Source of the DNA: SKVR01 sp964410015
Lineage (GTDB): Bacteria; Bacteroidota; Bacteroidia; Bacteroidales; UBA7960
Reading direction: 5' to 3'
Assembly: GCA_964410015.1 (NCBI GenBank)
Contig: CAYPFV010000074.1
Coordinates: 1-14,822 of the forward strand
DNA: 14,822 bases
This document shows, piece after piece, positions 6,445-13,650 of the stretch. Positions within the stretch are counted from its first letter, which is position 1, and each line of letters starts with the position of its first letter. The translations under genes and the position numbers were made by a program. The notes beneath the pieces are model-generated. The model saw only the letters and a program-made list of their open reading frames with translations, ran no database searches and was not told the origin of the DNA.

Positions 6445-7746
6445 ATGACTGCTGTAAACAACAAAGTAGATGTCTTGCTGGGCCTGCAATGGGGCGATGA
6501 AGGAAAAGGAAAGATCGTGGATGTTTTAACACCGGGGTATAATATGGTTGCCCGGTTTCAGGGAGGACCCAATGCGGGGCATACACTCGAGTTTGATCAG
6601 AAAAAGTATATCCTTCATACAGTGCCTTCGGGAATTTTCCACGAAAACGCTGTCAATATCATAGGAAACGGGGTTGTTATTGATCCTGTTGTTTTCCGGA
6701 GAGAATTATCGGAAACAAAATTATCCACAGAGATTATACAAAAACGGTTGGTTATATCCAGAAAGGCGCACCTTATATTGCCTTCACACAAACTGCTGGA
6801 TGCTGCACTCGAGTTTTCCAAAGGAGAAGCGAAAATCGGGAGCACTCTGAAAGGTATTGGACCAACCTACACAGACAAGGTAGCACGCCTGGGGATAAGG
6901 GTGGGGGATGCCCTGACAGACCATTTTGATGAAAGATACCGGCAACTCAGGGAAAATCATTTGCAGAAAGTTGATCAGTTGAGTTTTGACAAGAAAAACT
7001 GTAACCTCGACGGATTGGGTTTTGACGAGTATGAAAAAGAGTGGTTTGATGCCATTGAGTTTCTGCGCCTTTTTCCTGTTATTGATTCCGAGGTTTTTAT
7101 CAATCAGTCTATCAAAGATGATATGCGTATTCTGGCAGAGGGTGCCCAGGGTTCTTTGCTCGATATAGATTTTGGGTCTTATCCTTTTGTAACCTCTTCC
7201 AGCACCATTTCTGCCGGTGCCTGCACCGGGCTGGGTATAGCTCCCTCGCGTGTTGGGCAGGTGCTGGGCATCGTAAAAGCATATTGCACACGCGTGGGCA
7301 GTGGACCTTTTCCTACCGAACTATTTGATAACCAGGGCGAAATGCTCAGAAAATATGGAAACGAATTTGGTTCCACTACCGGCCGGCCGCGGCGCTGTGG
7401 ATGGCTCGACCTGCCTGCCCTGAAGCACAGCATCATGATCAACGGGGTTACCGCTCTGATACTTACAAAATCAGATGTGCTCAACCATTTCGGACAGATC
7501 AGTGTTTGTACCGACTATCTGTACAAAGGCCAGCAGATACGAACCTTACCTTTTGAAAATGAAAATATACATCCTGTTTATAAACATTTTAAAGGTTGGA
7601 AAACATCTCTTCAGGAGTGCACCTCCTGGGAGCAGTTGCCCCCAGAACTCCATGCATACGTAGAGTTTATCGAAGATTATACTGAGGTGCCTGTCACCAT
7701 CATTTCTACCGGACCAAACCGCGATCAAACCATTTTCAGGTCTTAG
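6445..7746 (+). CDS. purA: Adenylosuccinate synthetase
   Basis: PurA condenses IMP with aspartate using GTP to give adenylosuccinate, the first committed step to AMP, in the cytoplasm. The 433 residues are full length. The P-loop-like GLQWGDEGKGKIVDVL contains catalytic D18, and GGPNAGHTLEF contains catalytic H46, matching D13 and H41 of the E. coli enzyme. STLKGIGPTYTDK, the IMP loop GAQGSLLDIDFGSYPFVTSS, CTRVGSGPFPTEL and the GTP/Asp loop STTGRPRRCGW are intact, as is TKSD for guanine recognition. The start at ATG 6445 places VDVLLGLQWG at the expected distance. The upstream neighbours are the fur-like gene and, further on, rel. PurA is inhibited by (p)ppGpp in E. coli, so the proximity to rel is suggestive. 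It likely has its own promoter (6346-6375). Confidence 0.97.
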   Translation: MTAVNNKVDVLLGLQWGDEGKGKIVDVLTPGYNMVARFQGGPNAGHTLEFDQKKYILHTVPSGIFHENAVNIIGNGVVIDPVVFRRELSETKLSTEIIQKRLVISRKAHLILPSHKLLDAALEFSKGEAKIGSTLKGIGPTYTDKVARLGIRVGDALTDHFDERYRQLRENHLQKVDQLSFDKKNCNLDGLGFDEYEKEWFDAIEFLRLFPVIDSEVFINQSIKDDMRILAEGAQGSLLDIDFGSYPFVTSSSTISAGACTGLGIAPSRVGQVLGIVKAYCTRVGSGPFPTELFDNQGEMLRKYGNEFGSTTGRPRRCGWLDLPALKHSIMINGVTALILTKSDVLNHFGQISVCTDYLYKGQQIRTLPFENENIHPVYKHFKGWKTSLQECTSWEQLPPELHAYVEFIEDYTEVPVTIISTGPNRDQTIFRS

Positions 7747-7880
7747 GTGAAAAATGTTTCCCGGATCAACTCTTCACAGGGCAGCAAAGTACATGGTTGC
7801 GCCCGTGATTACCATTGACATTCCGTAACCAAAATTACACCACAGGGTTAAAACTGCCCCCTTTCATTTCCGTTCATTCT

Positions 7881-7899
7881 ATTTAGAATCATTATAAAT
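7881..7899. promoter_or_regulatory. PerR/Fur-type operator upstream of rubrerythrin
   Basis: ATTTAGAATCATTATAAAT is a 9-1-9 palindrome with one mismatched pair. It is identical to the box at 5700-5718 in 17 of 19 positions. Its core (7883-7897) matches the PerR box TTATAATnATTATAA at 13 of 14 defined positions. An overlapping second palindrome, ATTCTA-TT-TAGAAT (7876-7889), may extend the operator. It lies 143 bases before the rubrerythrin ATG and 24 bases ahead of the candidate promoter. Confidence 0.7.
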
Positions 7900-7922
7900 T
7901 TCAGTAAGTCAAGGGTTTCCTG

Positions 7923-7952
7923 TTTATGTTTGATGAAAAGGCTGTATTTTTG
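7923..7952 (+). promoter_or_regulatory. Candidate promoter for rubrerythrin
   Basis: TATTTTTG (7945-7952) is an exact TAnnTTTG match, and TTTA (7923-7926) lies 18 bases upstream as a near -33 box. Initiation near 7960 would give a leader of roughly 85 bases. The purA-rubrerythrin gap also holds a weak stem without a T-run at 7779-7804. Confidence 0.5.
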
Positions 7953-8042
7953 AACGTCCCGAAATGCTGAGGAATTTGCCGGAAACACTCAAATGAACCC
8001 CATATATAAAAGTACAGTTTTAAATATTAACACATCACAATT

Positions 8043-8621
8043 ATGGATAAAAGTATAAAAGGAACACAAACAGAGCAAAACCTGCTGAAAGCATTTGCCG
8101 GAGAATCTCAGGCAAGTCGTCGCTATGAGATGTATGCTGCCATAGCCAGGGAGGAAGGTTTTGAGCAGATCGCCGGCTATTTTCAGGAAACCTCAGACCA
8201 GGAAAAGGTGCATGCCAAAACATTTTTTGATTTTTTGGAGGGCGATATGGTTGAGATCACTGCAAAATATCCTGCCGGGCCACTCGGCAATACTGCAGAA
8301 AACCTTCAAAAAGCTGCTGATGGGGAAAAAGAGGAGTGGAGTGAGTTGTATCCTGAATTTTCACGTATTGCAGAAGAGGAGGGCTTTCGCCGCATCGCCA
8401 CCACTTTTAAGCTGGTGGCACAAGCCGAAATGACCCATGAAGAAAGATACCTGAAATTGCTCAGCCGGGTAAAAGAGGGCACTGTTTTCAAAAGAGAGAA
8501 AAAAGTAAGGTGGTATTGCCGCAAATGCGGATATATATACGAAGGCGAAAAAGCGTTGAAAAATTGCCCAGCGTGCCGCGAACCACAAGCGTTTTTCGAG
8601 GAATTTTGTGAAAACTATTAA
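8043..8621 (+). CDS. rbr: Rubrerythrin (diiron peroxidase with C-terminal rubredoxin domain)
   Basis: Rubrerythrin reduces hydrogen peroxide in the cytoplasm of anaerobes and microaerophiles, passing electrons from its rubredoxin site to a diiron centre. The 192 residues match the classical two-domain form. The four-helix ferritin-like domain (about 5-145) has ligands E21 (AGES), E54 and H57 (DQEKVH), E95 and E98 (GEKEEW), and E129 and H132 (AEMTHEERY). The rubredoxin-like domain binds iron through C159, C162, C175 and C178 (WYCRKCGYIY and NCPACREPQ). All ligands are present. The start is ATG 8043, with KGTQTEQNLLKAFAGE in the family position. Its gene is monocistronic, with a PerR-like operator upstream (7881-7899) and a hairpin downstream. 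Peroxide-responsive control is a reasonable inference, as rubrerythrin belongs to PerR regulons elsewhere. Confidence 0.95.
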   Translation: MDKSIKGTQTEQNLLKAFAGESQASRRYEMYAAIAREEGFEQIAGYFQETSDQEKVHAKTFFDFLEGDMVEITAKYPAGPLGNTAENLQKAADGEKEEWSELYPEFSRIAEEEGFRRIATTFKLVAQAEMTHEERYLKLLSRVKEGTVFKREKKVRWYCRKCGYIYEGEKALKNCPACREPQAFFEEFCENY

Positions 8622-8638
8622 AAGTTTCAGACAGGTCG

Positions 8639-8664
8639 AACACTCCGTTATCTGTCGGGGTGTT
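8639..8664. terminator. Hairpin in the convergent gap between rbr and the DhaL-DegV gene
   Basis: AACACTCCG (8639-8647) pairs with CGGGGTGTT (8656-8664), nine pairs including one G-T, around an 8-base loop. It is central in the 75-base convergent gap and could end transcripts from both sides. Neither side has a proper T-run, so termination is inferred from position and stem strength. Confidence 0.45.
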
Positions 8665-8696
8665 GGCCATGTGTGATTCATCAGAAGTTAAAAATA

Positions 8697-10505
8697 CTAT
8701 TCAAGAACCAGTGCAACAGCTACTACGCCCAGACCTGCGCTGATAGCCAAAACCGGTGATATCTCCATGATGTATGCCGGTTTTTGTTTTGTAATGATTT
8801 CCATTTCGCGGGCATACTGTTGAGCACCTTCGGGGTTAAGGGCATGTACGATGCTGTATTTCCAGACTTTTCTCTGCCCTGTAAAATTTTTGGTATGCTT
8901 AATCACCTTTTTCAAGGTTCCGGATGAGCTGAAAGCCTTGTCGTGCAGCACAGCACGACCATCGGGTTTAATGGTTACAATGGGTTTTGTATTTAGCATG
9001 TTGGCGATCAGCCCTTTAGCCGGGCTAACCCTGCCTCCTTTAATAAAAGACCGGAGCGAACGGGCACCTACAAATATGGATGAGTCTTCAATCCATATTT
9101 TTGCCTTTTCAACGATTTCGTGATGCGGCATTCCTTTGTCTATTGCTTCTGCTATACGAAGAGCCACCAGTCCGGTTGTAGCACTGGTTTTTTTAGAATC
9201 GAGCACATCAATCTTCCTGTTGGTTTCCTGGTATACTTTTTCCGCTGCTTTCAAACTGTTGGCATATGTTCCGCTGAGTACGCCCGATATGTGCAATGCT
9301 ATGATTGATTCATAGTGGGTCGACAGATAACTGAAGGTATTGGTGAGATCTTTGATGGCAGGTTGGGAAGAGGTAGGGTAGGTTTCAGATGTTTTGAGCA
9401 GGTGAAAGAATTTTTCCTGTGTAATGGTAAGTCGGTCGAGAAACTGGCTTTGTCCGAAAAATACATTGAGCGGTACCACATGAATCTGGTATTTTTCGAG
9501 GATCGGGGCCGGCAGGTCGCAGGTGGAGTCCACTACGAGTGCGATGTTGTATTTTCTGCGGTGGGCAATTTCGTTTTGCCTTTTCATATCATCCACTTTT
9601 TGATAGTGGATGGTTGCCCTGTCTGCCAGGTGGGCAAAAACATTTTCAGGTTCATTGGTATGGATGTGTATCCGCATTCTTTTTTCCGGGCCGGCCATAA
9701 CCAGCGAATCACCCATATCCGAAAGAAATTTCTTAATCGAGTCTTTATCTGTTTTCTCTAACGAAATCAAAGCCTCCGTGCAATAGCGGTAACTGCTTTC
9801 GCCATGCTCTTCCAGCACGATTGCTTGCTGATCCTGCGATTCGGTTTTAAACTCCAGAATTTTCTTTACATTTTCTTTTTTAAAAAGTTCGCCAATGCCT
9901 TCCAGGAAGATGACAAATCCTTGTGCACCTGCATCCACCACATTAGATTTAGCGAGTATTTTAAGTTTTTCAGGTGTTTTTGCCAGCGATTCCTGTGCCT
10001 TTTCGATGCTTTGCTCCAGGAGTTGCTCAAAGCTTTCAAACTGATCTTTGAGTTTAAAGATAAACTCAGCCCACTCTCTCAACACCGTTATTATGGTTCC
10101 TTCCACGGGGTTTGAAATGGCCTGGTAAGCATATTCAACAGCTTTTTTGATGGCTGTGGCCATCGATTGCAGACTTATTTCACCGGCATCTTCCAATTCG
10201 TTGCTGAAACCGTAAAGAAACTGGGCGATAATGATCCCCGAATTGCCTCTTGCTCCCGTTAAGGCGGCTTCAGCAATAGAAACAGAAGTGTGTTTGATGC
10301 TGTTGCTGGGAGAAGAATTTTCAACAATAGAGCGGAAGGTAGAAGCCAGATTGGTGCCTGTATCTGCATCAGGTACCGGAAAAACGTTGATCTTGTTGAG
10401 CATCCGCTGGTTTTCATAAACATTGAAAGCGCCTGCCAGTACACTGTAGTATAAACGTTTCCCATCAAGTAAAATGGGCGACGAATTTTCCTCTTTTGTA
10501 TCCAT
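8697..10505 (-). CDS. DhaL (DAK2)-DegV fusion, fatty-acid-kinase-like protein
   Basis: It resembles FakA, the kinase subunit that phosphorylates fatty acids, joined to a FakB/DegV fatty-acid-binding protein. In 602 residues, the N-terminal DhaL domain (about 15-205) has the Mg/nucleotide motif NVFPVPDADTGTN (D46, D48) and GARGNSG (84-90). A YloV/FakA-type middle domain follows (about 215-315), with MRIHIHTNEPENVFAH. A full DegV domain (about 318-602) begins with IALVVDSTCDLP. It contains TSSQPA (378-383), ISGVLSGTYANS (406-417) and KGGRVS (489-494), which carry the usual fatty-acid carboxylate contacts. The final motif, normally containing HTGPG, reads ISAGLG here, so the expected His is replaced by Ser587. 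In the separate-subunit system FakA ends in its own C-terminal domain; here DegV takes that place. No second DegV gene is nearby. The function (acyl-phosphate production for phospholipid synthesis) is inferred from family. Confidence 0.87.
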   Translation of the reverse strand: MDTKEENSSPILLDGKRLYYSVLAGAFNVYENQRMLNKINVFPVPDADTGTNLASTFRSIVENSSPSNSIKHTSVSIAEAALTGARGNSGIIIAQFLYGFSNELEDAGEISLQSMATAIKKAVEYAYQAISNPVEGTIITVLREWAEFIFKLKDQFESFEQLLEQSIEKAQESLAKTPEKLKILAKSNVVDAGAQGFVIFLEGIGELFKKENVKKILEFKTESQDQQAIVLEEHGESSYRYCTEALISLEKTDKDSIKKFLSDMGDSLVMAGPEKRMRIHIHTNEPENVFAHLADRATIHYQKVDDMKRQNEIAHRRKYNIALVVDSTCDLPAPILEKYQIHVVPLNVFFGQSQFLDRLTITQEKFFHLLKTSETYPTSSQPAIKDLTNTFSYLSTHYESIIALHISGVLSGTYANSLKAAEKVYQETNRKIDVLDSKKTSATTGLVALRIAEAIDKGMPHHEIVEKAKIWIEDSSIFVGARSLRSFIKGGRVSPAKGLIANMLNTKPIVTIKPDGRAVLHDKAFSSSGTLKKVIKHTKNFTGQRKVWKYSIVHALNPEGAQQYAREMEIITKQKPAYIMEISPVLAISAGLGVVAVALVLE

Positions 10506-10625
10506 GTTCAGTTATATGTTTCGTTTCTGGTGAAAGTTTTATAATGAACTCTCTTGCAAAGCATCCACATTCATTCAGGTACATAACAATTGCTTTCAGT
10601 CTTAAAATGAAAAATGGGCTTTGTC

Positions 10626-10652
10626 GCTGTTGTTTTTAACAAAAACCACAGC
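10626..10652. repeat. Hairpin in the leader region of the DhaL-DegV gene
   Basis: GCTGT (10626-10630) pairs with ACAGC (10648-10652). After one T/C mismatch, GTTTTT (10632-10637) pairs with AAAAAC (10641-10646) around an AAC loop. On the minus strand no T-run follows, so it is not a standard terminator. It lies 121 bases upstream of the start codon. Confidence 0.45.
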
Positions 10653-10775
10653 CAAATGTATGCCTGCAACAAGCAACTCATTTTCGCATTTTGAACCATC
10701 TTTTCTTCCAGGCAAGAGACAATGATCCTCCAACCACAAAGCATGCCTTCAATGTGCATGTTTTTGTTGGTGGCA

Positions 10776-10804
10776 CAAAGGTAACAGAAATTTCTCACAT
10801 CAAA
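10776..10804 (-). promoter_or_regulatory. Candidate minus-strand promoter for the DhaL-DegV gene
   Basis: Read on the minus strand, TTTG (10804-10801), a 17-base spacer and TACCTTTG (10783-10776) match both Bacteroidota boxes exactly, with a spacer slightly shorter than the usual 19-21. It would give a leader of about 260 bases. A second -7 match, TACATTTG at 10660-10653, lacks a clear -33 box. Confidence 0.5.
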
Positions 10805-10870
10805 GGTGATAATTAAACAAACAATTAATATTGCCTGGAAAAATTTGCCCCTTTTCAATATTCGTGATGC

Positions 10871-10888
10871 CTGCCGGCGTTCCGGCAG
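10871..10888. repeat. G+C-rich perfect palindrome in the intergenic gap
   Basis: CTGCCGG (10871-10877) pairs perfectly with CCGGCAG (10882-10888) around CGTT. Six T (10895-10900) follow after six bases on the plus strand. That is the wrong direction for terminating the minus-strand E1 gene, because no T-run follows on the minus strand. It may be a plus-strand terminator or a dispersed palindromic unit. Confidence 0.5.
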
Positions 10889-10993
10889 CAGAGGTTTTTT
10901 CTTTGATTCAAAAGCTACATCTTTTTATTGTCCCTACTTGGGTTTTTTGCCCTTATTATTCCACTAATAAAAATAACCAGGATCACGCCATGC

Positions 10994-13423
10994 TTAATAG
11001 GGGTAGAGATTGTTGAACTGATCCGGTTTATACTGATGCATCATATCATAGATGGTATCAAAAACATCTTCTGCGTTGGGATTAGAGAAATAATCGCCAT
11101 CAGAGCTGTAGGCAGCCCTGTGTTCTTTTGCAGTAATGGTTAAGGGTTTTGCATCCAGATAAAGATATCCTGATTGTTCTTCTATTACTTTTTGCATCAT
11201 GTAAGATGTTGCCCCTCCCGGGACATCTTCATCCAAGAAAACGATTTTATTGGTTTTCCTGAGCGATTCCACAATGGTATGATTGATATCGAAGGGGAGC
11301 AGGCTTTGTACATCGATAAGTTCAACAGAAATGCCAAACTCGCTGAGTTGGTCAACAGCATCCTGAGCAATTCTTACACAGGAGCCATAGGTTACCAGTG
11401 TTACGTCTTCACCTTGCCTGAGAATTTCGGGTTTTCCCAGCGGCACTGTATATTCTCCGATATTGTCGGGCATGGTTTCTTTGAGGCGGTATCCGTTAAG
11501 GGGTTCGATGATCAAAGCGGGGTCGTCGGATCTGATCATGGTATTGTAAAACCCGGCTGCTTGCGTCATGTTTCGTGGCACCAGCACATACACCCCTCTG
11601 ATAGCGTTAATGACCATGCTCATAGGGCTGCCCGAGTGCCATATACCTTCCAGGCGATGCCCTCTGGTGCTGATGATCATAGGTGCTTTTTGTCTGCCTA
11701 CGGTGCGGTATTGAGTAGTAGCCAAATCATCACTCATCACATGCAAAGCATAGATCAGATAATCGAAATACTGTATTTCAGCAATGGGTCTGAGTCCTCT
11801 TAGTGCCATGCCCAGTGCCTGCCCGATGATGGTAGCTTCCCTGATGCCTGTATCGCTCACACGCAATTCGCCATATTTTTTCTGCATTCCTTCCAGGGTT
11901 TGGTTTACCCCTCCGATTTTGCCTACATCTTCACCAAAAATAACAGTTTCGGGGTAGTTGCCAAGGATATAATCAAAGTTTGCCAGCAAAACCTCCCTTC
12001 CATTAATCTTTTTGCTTTTTTCAGAATAAACAGGGGCAATCTCCGGTACTTTCAAAGCCGATTTTTCTGATTCGCTGTATAAATGTGAGCTGTATCTGAT
12101 GCGGTTCTCTTTCAGGTTGTTTGATAGCCATTCGCTCACATGTTTTTTCAAAGTTTTTTCAGAGGAGCAGTTGTTGCAGATCAAGCGGAGTATTTTCTTG
12201 CCCGTGCTGGCAATATCTTTTACAATGGGTTCACCGATTCGGTTCAGTTCCTGGACAAGTTGGTCAATTTTATCAAGTTTCACACAATTGCATTGGTTTA
12301 CATTGACCATTTCAATAAAATCGCGCCGCATTTTTTCAATGGGTTTTCTGAAGTTGTTCCATGCATTTTTTTTGGCTTGCTTAACCCTTTGCAGGGCCAT
12401 TTTTTCAATCTCGTCGAGTTCTTTAGCGTTGCTGATACCCTCGTTAATCATCCAGTTTCTCATTTGGTGAAGGCAGTCATACTCTTTTTCCCACTGCAGT
12501 CGTTCTGCACTTTTATATCTTTCGTGCGATCCGCTGGTAGAATGTCCCAGGGGTTGTGTAATCTGTGTGATATGAAACAGTACGGGGACATGCTCGTAGC
12601 GACAGATATCAATCCCTTTTTTATAGGTTTCGATCAATTCGGGGTAATTCCATCCGCGCGCTTTCAAAATCTCAAACCCTGGTTTTCCTTCTTTACGCTG
12701 AAATCCGGCGAGTGCTTCCGAAATGCTTTGTTTGATGGTTTGATATTCAACAGGCACACTGATGCCATAACCATCGTCCCAGACAGAGATAGCCAAAGGA
12801 ACCTGGAGGACACCGGCAGCGTTGAGTGCTTCAAAAAACAGACCTTCACTGGTAGAGGAATCGCCAATGGTTCCGAAAACTACTTCGCTACCCTGGTTAG
12901 AAAATCCTTTAGTTACAGAAGGGTCGGGATGGTATTTGTAAATTTTAGAGGCAACAGCCAATCCCAGCATTCTGGGCATTTGACCAGCGGTAGGCGACAC
13001 ATCGGCACTGGTGTTTTTCTGTTGGGTGAGGTCTTTCCAGTTGCCGTTTTCGTCCAGGCTATGTGTAGCAAAATGGTTGTTCATCATCCGGCCCCCGTTG
13101 CTGGGGTTAGATGCATGGTTGGTATCTCCGTAGAGTTGGCTGAAAAGTTCTTCCAGGGTAGTCATTCCCGTAGCCAATGCAAAGGTTTGATCGCGGTAAT
13201 AACCACTTCGCCAGTCTCCGTTTCGAAACATTTTTGCCATAGCAATCTGGGCTACCTCTTTCCCATCACCCATAATTCCAAATTTTGCCTTCCCGGTAAG
13301 TACTTCTTTTCGCCCCAGTATACTTGCTTGTCTGCTTTCGTGAGCAAGTTTGTAATCGTTTAAAATTTCCTGTTTTTCCTTGTCGGTTATTTTTGCCGGA
13401 TTTTCAATGTTGTATTCAGACAT
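10994..13423 (-). CDS. Fused 2-oxoacid dehydrogenase E1 (alpha and beta in one chain)
   Basis: This thiamine-diphosphate enzyme decarboxylates a 2-oxoacid and passes the acyl group to a lipoyl E2. The alpha-like half (about 20-330) has the cofactor segment IGDSSTSEGLFFEALNAAG and ISVWDDGYGISVP, where GDS (187-189) and DD (216-217) replace the classical GDG...NN. RSGYYRDQ and QPLGHSTSGSHERY are also present. The beta half (about 475-809) has FGEDVGKIGGV with E498, SDTGIREATIIGQALGMAL, RGLRPIAEIQYFDY and LVTYGSCV. A linker (about 335-470) contains C378, C380, C416 and C419. I chose ATG 13423 (809 residues). An in-frame ATG at 13504 would add 27 residues that do not look conserved. The substrate is likely branched-chain 2-oxoacids or pyruvate, but sequence does not decide. 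No E2 or E3 gene lies in the window. Confidence 0.9.
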   Translation of the reverse strand: MSEYNIENPAKITDKEKQEILNDYKLAHESRQASILGRKEVLTGKAKFGIMGDGKEVAQIAMAKMFRNGDWRSGYYRDQTFALATGMTTLEELFSQLYGDTNHASNPSNGGRMMNNHFATHSLDENGNWKDLTQQKNTSADVSPTAGQMPRMLGLAVASKIYKYHPDPSVTKGFSNQGSEVVFGTIGDSSTSEGLFFEALNAAGVLQVPLAISVWDDGYGISVPVEYQTIKQSISEALAGFQRKEGKPGFEILKARGWNYPELIETYKKGIDICRYEHVPVLFHITQITQPLGHSTSGSHERYKSAERLQWEKEYDCLHQMRNWMINEGISNAKELDEIEKMALQRVKQAKKNAWNNFRKPIEKMRRDFIEMVNVNQCNCVKLDKIDQLVQELNRIGEPIVKDIASTGKKILRLICNNCSSEKTLKKHVSEWLSNNLKENRIRYSSHLYSESEKSALKVPEIAPVYSEKSKKINGREVLLANFDYILGNYPETVIFGEDVGKIGGVNQTLEGMQKKYGELRVSDTGIREATIIGQALGMALRGLRPIAEIQYFDYLIYALHVMSDDLATTQYRTVGRQKAPMIISTRGHRLEGIWHSGSPMSMVINAIRGVYVLVPRNMTQAAGFYNTMIRSDDPALIIEPLNGYRLKETMPDNIGEYTVPLGKPEILRQGEDVTLVTYGSCVRIAQDAVDQLSEFGISVELIDVQSLLPFDINHTIVESLRKTNKIVFLDEDVPGGATSYMMQKVIEEQSGYLYLDAKPLTITAKEHRAAYSSDGDYFSNPNAEDVFDTIYDMMHQYKPDQFNNLYPY

Positions 13424-13552
13424 AATTTTTATTACTTTGTGATTCCCAATTACAGAAAGCACTTTAGGATTTAAAAGTGAAAATGTGTTTTGACAGCTTA
13501 CCAATCAGGTATCATGACTATTGCTCTTTCAGCAGCACAATATAGTCATAAA

Positions 13553-13583
13553 CAAAAGTAATAAAAATGATAATTGTTTGAAA
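13553..13583 (-). promoter_or_regulatory. Candidate minus-strand promoter for the E1 gene
   Basis: On the minus strand, TTTC (13583-13580), a 19-base spacer and TACTTTTG (13560-13553) match the -33/-7 consensus with one mismatch. Initiation near 13546 would give a leader of about 120 bases to ATG 13423. It lies after the pspC stop, so E1 can be transcribed separately. Confidence 0.55.
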
Positions 13584-13650
13584 ACAGGTATTAGGTTAAC
13601 TTTTTTTTGTTTTAGTTTGCCGGTTTGCCAACATAAGCATACCTATGCAC

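Larger units (their letters stand above)
10506..10993. other. 488-base gap between two minus-strand genes, with regulatory-looking elements
   Basis: No credible gene was found. On the minus strand it holds two exact TAnnTTTG matches, TACCTTTG (10783-10776) and TACATTTG (10660-10653), plus a hairpin at 10626-10652 and a G+C-rich palindrome at 10871-10888. A 95-codon open frame (10571-10858, minus) has no recognisable domain and overlaps the promoter candidates. The region could be a long leader of the DhaL-DegV gene or could encode a small RNA. Confidence 0.5.

Noticed and set aside
7779..7804. Stem after purA as terminator
   Set aside because: The two four-pair stems have a bulge and no T-run follows, so it is too weak to call.
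10571..10858. 95-codon minus-strand frame in the intergenic gap
   Set aside because: It has a short hydrophobic stretch but no domain, and it overlaps candidate promoter elements. It is more likely non-coding.
12140..13363. 407-codon open frame on the plus strand opposite the E1 gene
   Set aside because: It lies wholly antisense to a well-supported gene, has no recognisable domain, and looks like a by-product of E1 codon use.
13424..13504. N-terminal extension of E1 from ATG 13504
   Set aside because: The 27 extra residues do not resemble the start of E1 proteins, whereas ATG 13423 gives a normal one.
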